Shown: positions 46,645 through 56,637, counted from the first letter of the stretch. The stretch is DNA of 64,000 nucleotides from an uncultured Paracoccaceae bacterium (GCA_937146765.1 CAKZRP010000075.1:62001-126000), one strand, 5' to 3'. The notes: generated from the sequence alone by a model not told the origin. Numbers and translations are program-made.

Positions 46645-48735
46645 TTACGCGTTGTTGAGGTCGGCGAAAGTCTTGCCCTCGGCCACCAGACGGGTCAGCA
46701 GCGGGGCCGGCTGCCAAAGGAAATCGTCCTCCTCGGCAAACCGCTTGATATCGCGCAGGATTTTGTCGAGGCCCACCGTGTCCGCATAGTGCATCGGACC
46801 CCCACGCCAGCGCGGGAAGCCATAGCCGTTCAGCAAGGTCACATCGACGTCGAGCGGGCGCAGGGCGATGCCCTCTTCCACCACGCGGGCGGCCTCGTTC
46901 ACCATCGCGGCCATGTAGCGGTCGACGATCTCTTGCTCGGATATCTCACGCGCGGTAATGCCCTTGGCGGCGCGATCCGCCGCGACATGCTCCAGCACCT
47001 CGGCGTTTTCGCGGGTGCCACCTTCCGCATAGACGTAATAGCCCATGCCGGTTTTGCGCCCGAAATGGCCCGCCTCGCAGAGACGATCGGCAAATTCAGC
47101 GTAAACCTCGCGCGCATCGCGGGTCGGCGCCAGACGCTTGCGAGTGGCCCAGCCGATATCGAGCCCGGCCAGATCGCTCACCGCGAAGGGGCCCATGGCG
47201 AGGCCAAAGTTGACCAGCGCGCGGTCCACGTCAAAGGGGCTCGCCCCCGCCAGCACGGCGCCATCGCAGGCCTTGCGATAATGGCTGAGGATGCGGTTGC
47301 CGATGAAGCCATCACAAACGCCCGCGCGCACCGCGATTTTGTTCAACCGTTTCGCCAGCGCAAAACCGGTGGCGGTGACCTCCGGCGCGGTCTGGTCGGC
47401 GACCACGATCTCCAACAGCCGCATCACATGGGCGGGCGAGAAGAAATGCAGCCCGATCACATCACCCGGGCGGCTGGTCATCTGGGCGATTTCATTGAGA
47501 TCAAGGTAAGAGGTGTTGGAGGCCAGGATCGCCCCCGGTTTGCAGACCGCATCGAGCTGGGTGAAGACGTCCTTCTTCACCTCCATGCTCTCGAACACCG
47601 CCTCGATCACCACATCGGCATCGGCCAAGGCCTTGTAATCATTGCTGGCGCGGAAGCGGTTGGCGAGGATCTCATCATAGGTCGCCTGCGAGAGCTTGCC
47701 GCGCTCGACCGATCCCTTCAGCGTTTTGCGCACGAGATCGCCGGACCGGAGCGCGGCTTCGGCGTCGCGTTCGACCAGGGTCACGTCCAACCCTGCCAGC
47801 AGGCCGGAGGTGGCAATACCCACCCCCATTGTGCCGCCCCCGATGACGCCGACCTTATTGGTGCCGCGCGGCTCAATCCCGCTGATGTCCGGAACTTTTG
47901 CCACCTGACGCTCGGCAAAAAAAGCGTGGATCAGCGCGGCGCGCTGATCGCTGTCCATCAGCTCCTGGAACAGGGCGCGTTCATTGGCAAGGCCTTCGGC
48001 GAAAGGCAGTGTCGCGGCACCTTCGACCGCCTTAATGCAGTATTGAGGGGCGAGCTGGCCGCGCGCTTTTTTGGCCATCTTGGCCTTGGCGGCTTCAAAG
48101 ACCTCCGGCGCGACCGCATCAATCTTGATATCGCGAGTGCGACGCGGCCCCTTGCCTTCGGCCAACAGGTCGCGCGCAAAGGCGATGCCCGCGGTGCGAA
48201 CATCGCTGTCTGCGCTGATACGGTCGATCAGACCCACTTTCAGCGCCTCTTCGGCGTCGATTTGGCGACCCGACGTGATCGCTTCGAGTGCGAAATCGAC
48301 CCCCGCCAGACGCGGCAGTCGTTGAGTGCCCCCCGCGCCCGGCAGAATGCCCAGCGTCACCTCAGGCAGACCAAAACGCGCCGAGGACACCGCTACCCGG
48401 TAGTGGGCGCCCATGGCCACCTCCAGCCCGCCGCCAAGGGCAGTTCCATGCAGCGCGGCCACCACTGGCAAGTGACAGGATTCGATCCGGTTGATCAGAT
48501 CTGGCAGGAATGGCTCCTGCGGCGGCTTGCCGAACTCGCGGATGTCGGCGCCTGCAATGAACGTCCGGTCGCTGCCGTAGATCACCACCGCCCTCAGATC
48601 GAGACGGGCACCTATGTCGGCAAAGGCCTTATCGAGGCCGACGCGCACCGCATGGCTCAGCGCGTTTACGGGTGGATTGGCAATTGCAATGGTTGCGATA
48701 CCATCAAGGATCTCGACGGAAACAGGCTGAGACAC
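46645..48735 (-). CDS. 3-hydroxyacyl-CoA dehydrogenase / enoyl-CoA hydratase fusion (FadJ/PimF-like)
   Basis: N-terminal crotonase domain, then NAD-binding '[30 protein letters not shown]' and HADH C-terminal domains. Confidence 0.93.
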   Translation of the reverse strand: MSQPVSVEILDGIATIAIANPPVNALSHAVRVGLDKAFADIGARLDLRAVVIYGSDRTFIAGADIREFGKPPQEPFLPDLINRIESCHLPVVAALHGTALGGGLEVAMGAHYRVAVSSARFGLPEVTLGILPGAGGTQRLPRLAGVDFALEAITSGRQIDAEEALKVGLIDRISADSDVRTAGIAFARDLLAEGKGPRRTRDIKIDAVAPEVFEAAKAKMAKKARGQLAPQYCIKAVEGAATLPFAEGLANERALFQELMDSDQRAALIHAFFAERQVAKVPDISGIEPRGTNKVGVIGGGTMGVGIATSGLLAGLDVTLVERDAEAALRSGDLVRKTLKGSVERGKLSQATYDEILANRFRASNDYKALADADVVIEAVFESMEVKKDVFTQLDAVCKPGAILASNTSYLDLNEIAQMTSRPGDVIGLHFFSPAHVMRLLEIVVADQTAPEVTATGFALAKRLNKIAVRAGVCDGFIGNRILSHYRKACDGAVLAGASPFDVDRALVNFGLAMGPFAVSDLAGLDIGWATRKRLAPTRDAREVYAEFADRLCEAGHFGRKTGMGYYVYAEGGTRENAEVLEHVAADRAAKGITAREISEQEIVDRYMAAMVNEAARVVEEGIALRPLDVDVTLLNGYGFPRWRGGPMHYADTVGLDKILRDIKRFAEEDDFLWQPAPLLTRLVAEGKTFADLNNA

Positions 48736-48799
48736 GAGCGGGTTCTCCTTCCACGGCGTAGCTGCGATTCCCTAGAGTCTTACGTGCCAGGCCATAAAA

Positions 48800-48820
48800 T
48801 TTCAACATGCGGAATTTAAT
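48800..48820 (+). promoter_or_regulatory. Candidate shared operator, copy B (TTTCAACATGCGGAATTTAAT)
   Basis: Upstream of the beta-oxidation operon; 19 of 21 match to copy A. Confidence 0.65.
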
Positions 48821-48821
48821 C

Positions 48822-48839
48822 TTTCAATGTGGAATTAAT
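48822..48839 (+). promoter_or_regulatory. Candidate shared operator, degenerate copy C (TTTCAATGTGGAATTAAT)
   Basis: Direct repeat of copy B with small indels, 1 bp downstream. Confidence 0.45.
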
Positions 48840-48865
48840 ATCCCCTTCCGCGAGTCGCAATAGGA

Positions 48866-48902
48866 TGCGCCCCCGACCGGGCAAATGCCAGACGGGGGCG
48901 CA
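48866..48902 (-). terminator. Hairpin downstream of the chemoreceptor gene
   Basis: Perfect 10-bp stem TGCGCCCCCG/CGGGGGCGCA; no strong U tract. Confidence 0.45.
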
Positions 48903-48943
48903 GGATCTGTCAATCTTGTGCGGGCCATCGCCCGAGGGTGCCG

Positions 48944-51700
48944 TCAGGCGGCACCAGAGGCCGGGGCGTCATCATCCCAGTTGAAGTCTGACCAATCGGT
49001 CTCGGCCACCGGGACTGGCGTCGCCTCTTCCCACTCGTCCCCCGCGTCGTCCCCCCAGGCAGTGGCGGCAGGAACAGCTTCGGTTGTCCGCACGCTCGCT
49101 CGGGCGCCCGCTTCGATCTGGAACCGGCCCACCAGCTGAGCCAGTTTCTGCGCATCCGTGTTGAGCAGATGTCCGGCGGCGGTGGCCTCTTCAACCATGG
49201 CGGCGTTCTGCTGCGTCACCTGGTCGAGCTGGTTCATGCCGGTGTTGATTTCGAACAGGCCGGTCGATTGTTCTTGCGCGCCGGTGGCGATGGTGGAGAT
49301 CAGCTCGGATATATGGGTCACCCGCTGCAGGATCGACTGCAGGGCGCCGCCGGCCTTGCCCACCAGATCGACACCGCGCTCCACCTGTTTGGAACTGTCG
49401 CTGATCAAGGTCTTGATTTCCAGCGCAGCAGCGGAAGACCGTTGCGCCAGGCCGCGCACCTCGCTGGCCACCACTGCAAATCCGCGTCCAGCCTCACCTG
49501 CTCGTGCCGCCTCGACCCCCGCGTTCAGAGCCAGCAAATTGGTCTGGAAGGCGATATCGTCGATCACCGAAATGATCTGGGAGATCTTGGCCGAGCTTTG
49601 TTCGATCTCGGTCATCGCAGAGACAGCATTCTGCACGATCTCGCCGCTGGCCTGAGCTTCGGACCGGGCTTCGTTGGTCGTGCGTTCCACGTCCCGAGCC
49701 CCTTCGGCAGCAGATTTGACGCTGGCGGTCATCTGGTCCAGTGCCGCTGCCGTTTCTTCGAGAGTGGCGGCCTGGCTTTCGGTGCGATGCGACAGGTCCT
49801 GCGACGCCTGACTGATTTCGGACGCGCCGCTGCGGATCGACGCCGAGGTATCGACCACCTGACCCACCGTCTCGTTCAGCGTGTCGAGGGTCCGGTTGAA
49901 GTCAATGCGAAGCTGTTCGTAGCCCTCGGCAAGTTCGTCGTGGATACGGGCGGTCAGATCCCCCTCGGACAGTCGGGACAGACCGCTGCCAAGAGCCGCA
50001 ACCGCCTTGTTCTGGGCTGCCATGCGGGCGTTGCGTTCCTCTTCCGCAAGACGCTCCATCTCTTCCCTCGCCACGATCCCGTCCCGGAACACGGCGAGCG
50101 ATCGGGCGATGCGGTAGATTTCCGAGCTGGCCCGGTCAAAGCCGGTGATCGGGCTGCGATCGCCATCGGCAAGCTGCTCGGTGCTGGCACTGACACGATT
50201 GAGCGGACGCAAGATCAGGACCTGGATCAGGAGCAAGGCACCGAGGAAGACGGCAGCCGCGATCCCCATGGCCCCATAAAGGTTGCGTTTGGCCAGATCC
50301 ACCTCGCGCGAGATGCCTCCGGCCATTGCGTCAATGGCTGAAAGGGTGCCGGTGGTCAACTGAGACGCCCGCTCCGCAATTTCAACCACCGCAGCTTCGG
50401 TCAGGCGCGAGGCCTCGCTGGCCTGGGCTCCGGCATTCAGCGCATTGATCTTGAGAGCCGGCAGACCGGTTTGCGGATCGTTGAGGGCATCGAGCTTGCC
50501 GATCAGCGCGCCCACACGGGCATCCTGGAAATCCTCGTAGAAGGACAGGTTCATACTGGCGCCTTCCATGTCGAAGGCCGCGTCCCGGACCATTTCTTCG
50601 GTAGTCGCAGTCAAGGCATCCAGCGCGGAAACCTGGAAGGTGCTGACCTGGGTGCTGATCTCCATCAGCGTATTGAGGAACCCCACCTCGTTCTTCATCA
50701 GGTTGCGCAGGGTTTCGCCATTGTCATTGCTCGCCTTTTCCGCGGCGGCGGTCAGTTTCAGCATCTGAGCCTCGATGGCCATGACGATGACCTTGTCGGT
50801 GTCTGCCCGAGCCTTCATGGCCGCCTGACGCAGGGACTCCGACGGGAAGAGGCTCTGGGCGATGACCGACTGCAAGGTGAAGACCGCAGCCTCTATCACC
50901 GAGACATCCATCAATTCCGGTGCATTGGTCTCGATCAGGGTCGAGATTTCCGCCAACCGCGCATCCGCGCCGTCCGCAAGTCCGGTCAACTGTTCAAGCG
51001 TAACCGGATCCTTGGTGCCGCCAAAGGCGACGGCGGTCCCGGCCAGAAGGTTCAGCTCGGACCGTGCCTCAAGCAGGAGTTGCAGGTTCTTGAAATCCAC
51101 CTCGAGAAGCTTTTTCAGCGACGCATCAATGGAGTTGTAGGTGGTAACGGCGCCCTTGTTCAATTCGACCGAGGCCAGCTGCGACAGTTCCGCCATGATC
51201 TCGCGCAGCTCGCCGCTGACCGAATGCAATTCGACAACGCGCTCCTGGATCTCGCTGTCGGAGGTCAGAACGGTTCGACGGGCCTCGGACAGCGTATCGA
51301 GGGCTGCCTTTGCGGCACTGGCACTGGCGGCAAAAGCGTCCCGGTTCTGCTCGTCGAGCGACGCCACCAGAACGTTCAGATCATTGGCATATTTCGCCGT
51401 GCGCTCTGACAGCTCATCCAGCGTGGCCATATCCTGCGCCACGATCAGAGAGATCATGTTGTCCTTGGTGTGACCTGCTTCGACCAGGAGGTTGCCCGCG
51501 ACCGTGAGGTCAGGCAGACTGTCCTGGGTCAGGGAGGTCATGTCCTTGTCGATCCCCTCGAGAACGGCGTTCATCAGGTAGCCGAAGCCCCCGAAGCACA
51601 CCGCCATCAACAAGAGGATGACCGCCATCTTGGCACGAATACTGCGCAGGATACCGCGGCGGCGGATACGGGTCGTCTTGGGAGCAGGTTTTTCGGACAT
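48944..51700 (-). CDS. Methyl-accepting chemotaxis protein
   Basis: N-terminal TM, long periplasmic region, HAMP, then 'IDDIAFQTNLLALNAGVEAARAGEAGRGFAVVASEVRGLAQRSSAAALEIK'. Confidence 0.95.
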   Translation of the reverse strand: MSEKPAPKTTRIRRRGILRSIRAKMAVILLLMAVCFGGFGYLMNAVLEGIDKDMTSLTQDSLPDLTVAGNLLVEAGHTKDNMISLIVAQDMATLDELSERTAKYANDLNVLVASLDEQNRDAFAASASAAKAALDTLSEARRTVLTSDSEIQERVVELHSVSGELREIMAELSQLASVELNKGAVTTYNSIDASLKKLLEVDFKNLQLLLEARSELNLLAGTAVAFGGTKDPVTLEQLTGLADGADARLAEISTLIETNAPELMDVSVIEAAVFTLQSVIAQSLFPSESLRQAAMKARADTDKVIVMAIEAQMLKLTAAAEKASNDNGETLRNLMKNEVGFLNTLMEISTQVSTFQVSALDALTATTEEMVRDAAFDMEGASMNLSFYEDFQDARVGALIGKLDALNDPQTGLPALKINALNAGAQASEASRLTEAAVVEIAERASQLTTGTLSAIDAMAGGISREVDLAKRNLYGAMGIAAAVFLGALLLIQVLILRPLNRVSASTEQLADGDRSPITGFDRASSEIYRIARSLAVFRDGIVAREEMERLAEEERNARMAAQNKAVAALGSGLSRLSEGDLTARIHDELAEGYEQLRIDFNRTLDTLNETVGQVVDTSASIRSGASEISQASQDLSHRTESQAATLEETAAALDQMTASVKSAAEGARDVERTTNEARSEAQASGEIVQNAVSAMTEIEQSSAKISQIISVIDDIAFQTNLLALNAGVEAARAGEAGRGFAVVASEVRGLAQRSSAAALEIKTLISDSSKQVERGVDLVGKAGGALQSILQRVTHISELISTIATGAQEQSTGLFEINTGMNQLDQVTQQNAAMVEEATAAGHLLNTDAQKLAQLVGRFQIEAGARASVRTTEAVPAATAWGDDAGDEWEEATPVPVAETDWSDFNWDDDAPASGAA

Positions 51701-52265
51701 GTGTCTCACTCTGTTAAAGTGGCGAGCCGTAAGGCGACGGAAGTATCGCGCGGCAGGTGCAGCCGCGAAAACGGTTTGGGTTCGGATAGCCCTGCCCCGT
51801 TTCCAGCCCCTTTAGCGGTCCCTCGCCTCGCTGCCTGACGCATCCCCGTCCGGGGAAGTTCGGTCAGTGAAGACGCCGAGAGCCACTAAGGTGCAAAGGG
51901 AAGACTCCTTTTCCGATCGGCACCAACTCTGCTCTTCGCGCGCTTAATTTTCGATGAAAGACCAGCCGTTTTACGGCCGTATTACCGATGATTTGCGAGC
52001 CGATTGCGGAAATTCAGGCAAAAGGACAGGGATTTTTCCATAGTATTTTCGCTAATTTTTTATGACCTTGCCGGAGCCCTGCCGATGTTGGGCAGCGCCC
52101 TTTGCCGCCCGCTCTCGCCGACTGCACACAAACTGCAACAAGGCCGATTTCTCCCCACCGCTCGCAGAAGGTGGCGAAACGGAACAGCTGGATGCCGTTT
52201 TCCCGTTGGGCAGATCCAATCGTCTCTGCTTGGTTGGGACCAAAGTCGACAGAGAGGACCTCAGG

Positions 52266-53723
52266 ATGCACGCATTACCTAAGTATGGCCAGAACCACAT
52301 TGATGGCGCCTGGGTGGATGGTGGCGCGGGACGGATCGACGTCCTGAACCCTGCCAATGGGGAAATCGTCGCCACACAGGCCCTGGCGGACGCGGCGGAT
52401 GTGGATCGCGCCGTTCAGGCCGCCCGGGCGCTACATCTCTCCGGCGCGCTGACCGCCATGCGCCCGATCGAACGGGGCCGGATGGTGCAGGCGATGGGGC
52501 GCTACCTGCTGGAGCACAAGACCGAGATCGCGCGGATGCTGGTGCTCGAACAGGGCAAGCCCTTTTGGGAGTCGGTGATCGAGGTCGAAGGCGCGGGACT
52601 CTACTTCGAATATTACGGCAATCAGGCCAGCACGGTCGAGGGGCGTTCAATCCCGCTTGGGGCAGGCTATTACGATTTCACCGACCACGAGCCGATGGGG
52701 GTTTCGGCGCAGATCATCCCGTGGAACTATCCGGTGGAGATGACGGCGCGATCTCTTGCGGCGGCTCTGGCCACCGGTAATACCTGCGTGATCAAGAGTC
52801 CGGAGCTGACCCCGCTCACCAATGCCTGGTTCGTGCATGCGGCCGAGGCTGCGGGTTTTCCGCCCGGGGCTGTGAACCTGATCTGCGGCCTCGGCCGCGA
52901 GGCGGGTGCGGCCTTGGCCGGACATCCGCAGGTCAACCAGATCGTCTTTACCGGCTCGGTGCAGACCGGCATTGCCATCGCCACCGCGGCGGCGCGCAAT
53001 GTGGTGCCCTCGGTGCTGGAGCTCGGCGGCAAATCCGCCGCCATCGTGCATGACGATGCCGACCTCGACGCGTTCGAGACCGATATCCGCTGGGGGATCT
53101 ACTTTAACGCCGGACAGGTCTGCTCGGCGATGAGCCGGGTGATCGTGCATGAAAGCCGCGCCGAGGAGCTGATCGCGCGGGCCGAAGCCATTGCCAACAG
53201 CCTGTCCGTCGGCCCCGGGATCGAGCGGGAGGTCTTTGGTGCGACCATGGGCGCCATGGTCTCCGAAGCGCAGCGCGACCGCGCCGAGGCGATGGTTCGC
53301 CGAGCCGAGGATCAGGGGGCGCGGCGGGTTGCCGGGGGACGCGCACTGAACCGGCCCGGTGCCTTTCTGCAGCCGACCGTTCTGGCAGGTGTCACGCCCG
53401 AGATGGAGATTGCCCGCGAAGAGGTTTTTGGCCCGGTGCTGTCCGTGCTCACCTTTCGCGACGATGCCGAGGCCATCGAGATCGCCAATTCCACCGATTA
53501 TGGACTTGTCGGCGGGGTTTTCACCCGCGATCTGGACCGGGCAACCCGGGCGGCGCGGCAGATCCGCGCCGGGCAGGTCTTTGTCAACGAATGGTATGCC
53601 GGCGGGGTCGAGACCCCCTTTGGCGGCGTCGGCAAGTCCGGCTATGGCCGCGAAAAGGGACGCGAGGCGCTGTGGAACTACGTGCAGACCAAGAATATCG
53701 CTATCCGCATGGGACGCGGCTGA
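52266..53723 (+). CDS. NAD(P)-dependent aldehyde dehydrogenase
   Basis: 'VLELGGKSAAIVHDDADLD', 'NAGQVCSAMSRVIVHES', 'EEVFGPVLSVLTF'; start MHALPKYGQNHIDG. The ORF-track start at 52062 lies in the leader. Confidence 0.93.
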   Translation: MHALPKYGQNHIDGAWVDGGAGRIDVLNPANGEIVATQALADAADVDRAVQAARALHLSGALTAMRPIERGRMVQAMGRYLLEHKTEIARMLVLEQGKPFWESVIEVEGAGLYFEYYGNQASTVEGRSIPLGAGYYDFTDHEPMGVSAQIIPWNYPVEMTARSLAAALATGNTCVIKSPELTPLTNAWFVHAAEAAGFPPGAVNLICGLGREAGAALAGHPQVNQIVFTGSVQTGIAIATAAARNVVPSVLELGGKSAAIVHDDADLDAFETDIRWGIYFNAGQVCSAMSRVIVHESRAEELIARAEAIANSLSVGPGIEREVFGATMGAMVSEAQRDRAEAMVRRAEDQGARRVAGGRALNRPGAFLQPTVLAGVTPEMEIAREEVFGPVLSVLTFRDDAEAIEIANSTDYGLVGGVFTRDLDRATRAARQIRAGQVFVNEWYAGGVETPFGGVGKSGYGREKGREALWNYVQTKNIAIRMGRG

Positions 53724-53726
53724 CCA

Positions 53727-54719
53727 TCAGCTTCCCTTGATGGCGATAGTGTATTGCCGCAGCGCCCCTTCCGGAGGGGGCGGAAAGGGGGCAGCCTGCT
53801 GGATCTGGCGCAGGGCCAGACCGTCCAGTTCCGGGGAACCGGAGCTGCGCGCCAGGTTTACCGCGGAAAGCGCCCCGTTGGCCGCGATGGAAAAGGTGAC
53901 ATGCGCCACCCCTTTCACCGAGGTGCGCAGCTTCTTCTGGCGCGAGATCTGCCGCATCACCTGACCGGGGTAATTCGTGGCAGCCGCGTTGCCGGCGCCG
54001 GAGGATTTGCCCTGAACCTCGCTGGCGGCCTGTGCGGCGTGCTGATCCTCCTGCCCGGTCTCGGTGCCGGCTTTTGCGTTCACGGAACTGTTGCCGCGCG
54101 GCGCCGAGGTCGGATTGGATGCCTGACGCGGCTCGGGCGGGGTCTCGACCTTCGGCGCGTTCGTCCGTTCTGGGCGGGTTTCGGGTCGTTTGGTTTCTGT
54201 GGGCGCCAGTTCCGATGACTCCTCCACCGGGGCCAGAGCCTCTGCAACCGGGGCCAGGCTGGCAGTCTTGACCGGGGCGGCAAGTGCCGTCGCGACGGGT
54301 GAGGCAAGGGGTGATGCAGCGATCCCCTCCTCGGCCGGCACTTGTGGCTGCACCGGTAGGGCCGCGACTTCCATAGAAGACGTCACCACCGGCGGAGTGA
54401 CATGGGTCGGTGTCGGTCTAAGCTGTGCCTGTGGCGTCACAGGCCGCGTCGCGGTCGCCGTGCTGACGGCTGAACTCTCTGCCGGTTGCACCTCGACCAC
54501 CTCCGTCGGCGGAGCGGTTTCGCTGACCGTCTCGGCCTCCACTGCCGAAGCGGTGCCCTGGGCCATATCTGCAAAACTGTTGCCCAGTGCGGCAGAGGCC
54601 AGAGTGCCTCCGCCCTCGATTTCCACTCCGGGAGCTTCGGTTTCCACCAAGAGGGCGGCATGGGCCGCAAGGGCGACAAAAACGGAAAGACCGGCCACAA
54701 GTGGGGAACGCGGGATCAT
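53727..54719 (-). CDS. tonB: TonB-family energy transducer
   Basis: N-terminal TM, Pro/Ala-rich linker, C-terminal 'GVAHVTFSIAANGALSAVNLARSSGSPELDGLALRQIQQAAPFPPPPEG'. Confidence 0.88.
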   Translation of the reverse strand: MIPRSPLVAGLSVFVALAAHAALLVETEAPGVEIEGGGTLASAALGNSFADMAQGTASAVEAETVSETAPPTEVVEVQPAESSAVSTATATRPVTPQAQLRPTPTHVTPPVVTSSMEVAALPVQPQVPAEEGIAASPLASPVATALAAPVKTASLAPVAEALAPVEESSELAPTETKRPETRPERTNAPKVETPPEPRQASNPTSAPRGNSSVNAKAGTETGQEDQHAAQAASEVQGKSSGAGNAAATNYPGQVMRQISRQKKLRTSVKGVAHVTFSIAANGALSAVNLARSSGSPELDGLALRQIQQAAPFPPPPEGALRQYTIAIKGS

Positions 54720-55108
54720 GGCAGGCTCCGTTCGGACAGCAGCGTGATGCGGGTGGCACCAAGTTGGCGCAACTCCTTGGCCACGGCGATCAGCCGCGCT
54801 GCGGGCAAGGTGCGATCAGGCACGAGGCGGGCGACAAATTCGGCTTCTTCCTCGCGCACGATCCGGACATAGGCCTCGGGCGAGGTCAGTTCCGCCCCGC
54901 GAAAGCTCAAGGTGCCATCGGCGCGGATCACCAGCGCATCCGGCGGCGGGCTGGTTTCAAGATCGGCGGCCTGAACCAATTGCACCCTGGGGTCCATCGC
55001 CGGGGCGAGCGAGCTGGCCACCATGAAGAAGACCAGCATCAGAAAGACCACGTTGATCAGCGCGATGGTCGGTTCGGCATGGGATTTGGACCGGTGGCGG
55101 ACGATCAT
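54716..55108 (-). CDS. exbD: ExbD/TolR-family protein
   Basis: 'PTIALINVVFLMLVFFMVASSLA' and ExbD fold. Confidence 0.88.
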   Translation of the reverse strand: MIVRHRSKSHAEPTIALINVVFLMLVFFMVASSLAPAMDPRVQLVQAADLETSPPPDALVIRADGTLSFRGAELTSPEAYVRIVREEEAEFVARLVPDRTLPAARLIAVAKELRQLGATRITLLSERSLP

Positions 55109-55115
55109 CTCGGCA

Positions 55116-55505
55116 TCATCCCAAAACGGTCACGGCAAGGTGCGAAGTGGAGCGCAGCACCGCAAGCACGTCCACCAGCCGCTGCGCGCTGACCTCGCCG
55201 GTGAGGCTGAGCAGGAGATGGGTGGGGTCCTCAGTTCCGGCAACGTCGCCCTGCAGTCGCGCCTTGAGGTCGGCCAGGGCCACCTCCTCGCCATTGAGTG
55301 AAAGGCTTTCCGGCGCCAGCCGCAGGAACAGCGGCGGCGTCTCGCCCGTGGCCCCCTGCCCGGCATTGGCGGCCATCAGATCGACGGTGCCAAAGCGGGA
55401 AAAGGTCGAGGAGAGCATGAAGAACAGCAACAGCAGGAAAATCACGTCGATGAGCGAGGTCATCGACAACCTGCGGCGCCTCTTCCTGCGCAGCGCCAAG
55501 GCCAT
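55116..55505 (-). CDS. exbD: ExbD/TolR-family protein, second copy
   Basis: 'RRRLSMTSLIDVIFLLLLFFMLSSTFSRF'. Confidence 0.88.
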   Translation of the reverse strand: MALALRRKRRRRLSMTSLIDVIFLLLLFFMLSSTFSRFGTVDLMAANAGQGATGETPPLFLRLAPESLSLNGEEVALADLKARLQGDVAGTEDPTHLLLSLTGEVSAQRLVDVLAVLRSTSHLAVTVLG

Positions 55506-56176
55506 CAGGCGGCCTCGCGCGCGGCTTGCGGCTGGGGGGCTCCAGCCGGGGCAAAGATCTGCCTCAGGGCCTTGTTGGCAAAGACACGGTCCCGTTCCAC
55601 CGCGCCGCTGAGCCAGCTTTGCACCGCGGCCACCGGCATCGCCACCGCAAGGCCCGCCGCGGTGGTCAGAAGCGCCACCCAGATCCCCCCGGCCAGCACG
55701 GTCGGATCCACCGAGGAGCCAGCAGATTGCAGGCCCTGAAAGGCCTCGATCATGCCGATGACGGTGCCAAACAACCCGATCAGCGGTGCCAGCTGCGCCA
55801 CCAGATCGAGAAAGCCAAGCCCGGTCTCCAGCCGCAGGAACAGCGACTCCGCCTCGGCATCGCAGCGATCCGAAAGGGCGGCGCGCTCCCCACCTCCCCC
55901 CCGCAGGGCGCGGATCAGGGTCGGAGCAAGATAGGACCGGGTTTCGTTGAGAAGGGCGGCGGCGGTCTGAGTGTCACCGCGCTCGACCGCGGCCAGGGCC
56001 ATATGCACCCGCCGGTGTCGACCGACGCGCGCGCGGCGGAACTGCCAGAGCTTGTAAATGACAGTGGCAAAGCTGACCACCGAGAGTCCCATCAACAGCC
56101 CGACCACCGGGCCACCGACGGTGAGGATCTCGTGGAGCGAGGCCAGAAGGCCCGACCAGATCGCAACGGGGCTCAT
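55505..56176 (-). CDS. exbB: MotA/TolQ/ExbB proton channel family protein
   Basis: 'LVAQLAPLIGLFGTVIGMIEAFQGLQSAGSSVDPTVLAGGIWVALLTTAAGLAVAMP'. Confidence 0.93.
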   Translation of the reverse strand: MSPVAIWSGLLASLHEILTVGGPVVGLLMGLSVVSFATVIYKLWQFRRARVGRHRRVHMALAAVERGDTQTAAALLNETRSYLAPTLIRALRGGGGERAALSDRCDAEAESLFLRLETGLGFLDLVAQLAPLIGLFGTVIGMIEAFQGLQSAGSSVDPTVLAGGIWVALLTTAAGLAVAMPVAAVQSWLSGAVERDRVFANKALRQIFAPAGAPQPQAAREAA

Positions 56177-56619
56177 CCCAGCACCTCCACATCGGTGCGC
56201 GTGGTAAGAAACAGCTGCTGGGCACAGACCGAGCTGTCACTGCCGCCGGTCACGCAGCGGTTGGCGCCATTGACAAGGACCCGGCCGACCTCCGCGCAGG
56301 CCAGGCCGGGCAGGTCGAACTGGCGCACCCGCGGGCGATCCACCGGCAGGTCGCGGAAATCAAACAGGGTGAGCATCATCACGCCGCCCTCCTGATCGAA
56401 GAGAACGGTTTCATAGATCGCCTCGGAGATATCCTCCTCAAGGCTATTGGTGGCGACAAAGGAGAGGCGGCACGCCCCCTCTCCTTCGCTCAGGGCATTC
56501 AGCTCGATGTGAATACCCTCGACTGGCGGGGTGTAGTTCTCTGCCACCGCCGCCCGACCGAGGGAGGACAGGCAAAGCGTCGCAAGAAGAACCCGAAGAA
56601 CCTGGCTGTATCTGGTCAT
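56173..56619 (-). CDS. Small exported protein linked to the Ton system, function unknown
   Basis: Signal peptide plus cysteine-containing short domain; 4-nt overlap with exbB. Confidence 0.7.
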   Translation of the reverse strand: MTRYSQVLRVLLATLCLSSLGRAAVAENYTPPVEGIHIELNALSEGEGACRLSFVATNSLEEDISEAIYETVLFDQEGGVMMLTLFDFRDLPVDRPRVRQFDLPGLACAEVGRVLVNGANRCVTGGSDSSVCAQQLFLTTRTDVEVLG

Positions 56620-56637
56620 GGTCAGACGTCTCCCGGA

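Noticed and set aside
46561-48819. 752-aa plus-strand ORF
   Set aside because: Antisense shadow of the HADH/ECH fusion gene.
52062-52265. N-terminal extension of the aldehyde dehydrogenase ORF
   Set aside because: 'LPEPCRCWAAPFAARSRRLHTNCNK...' is not a family N-terminus, whereas MHALPKYGQNHIDGAWVDG at 52266 is.
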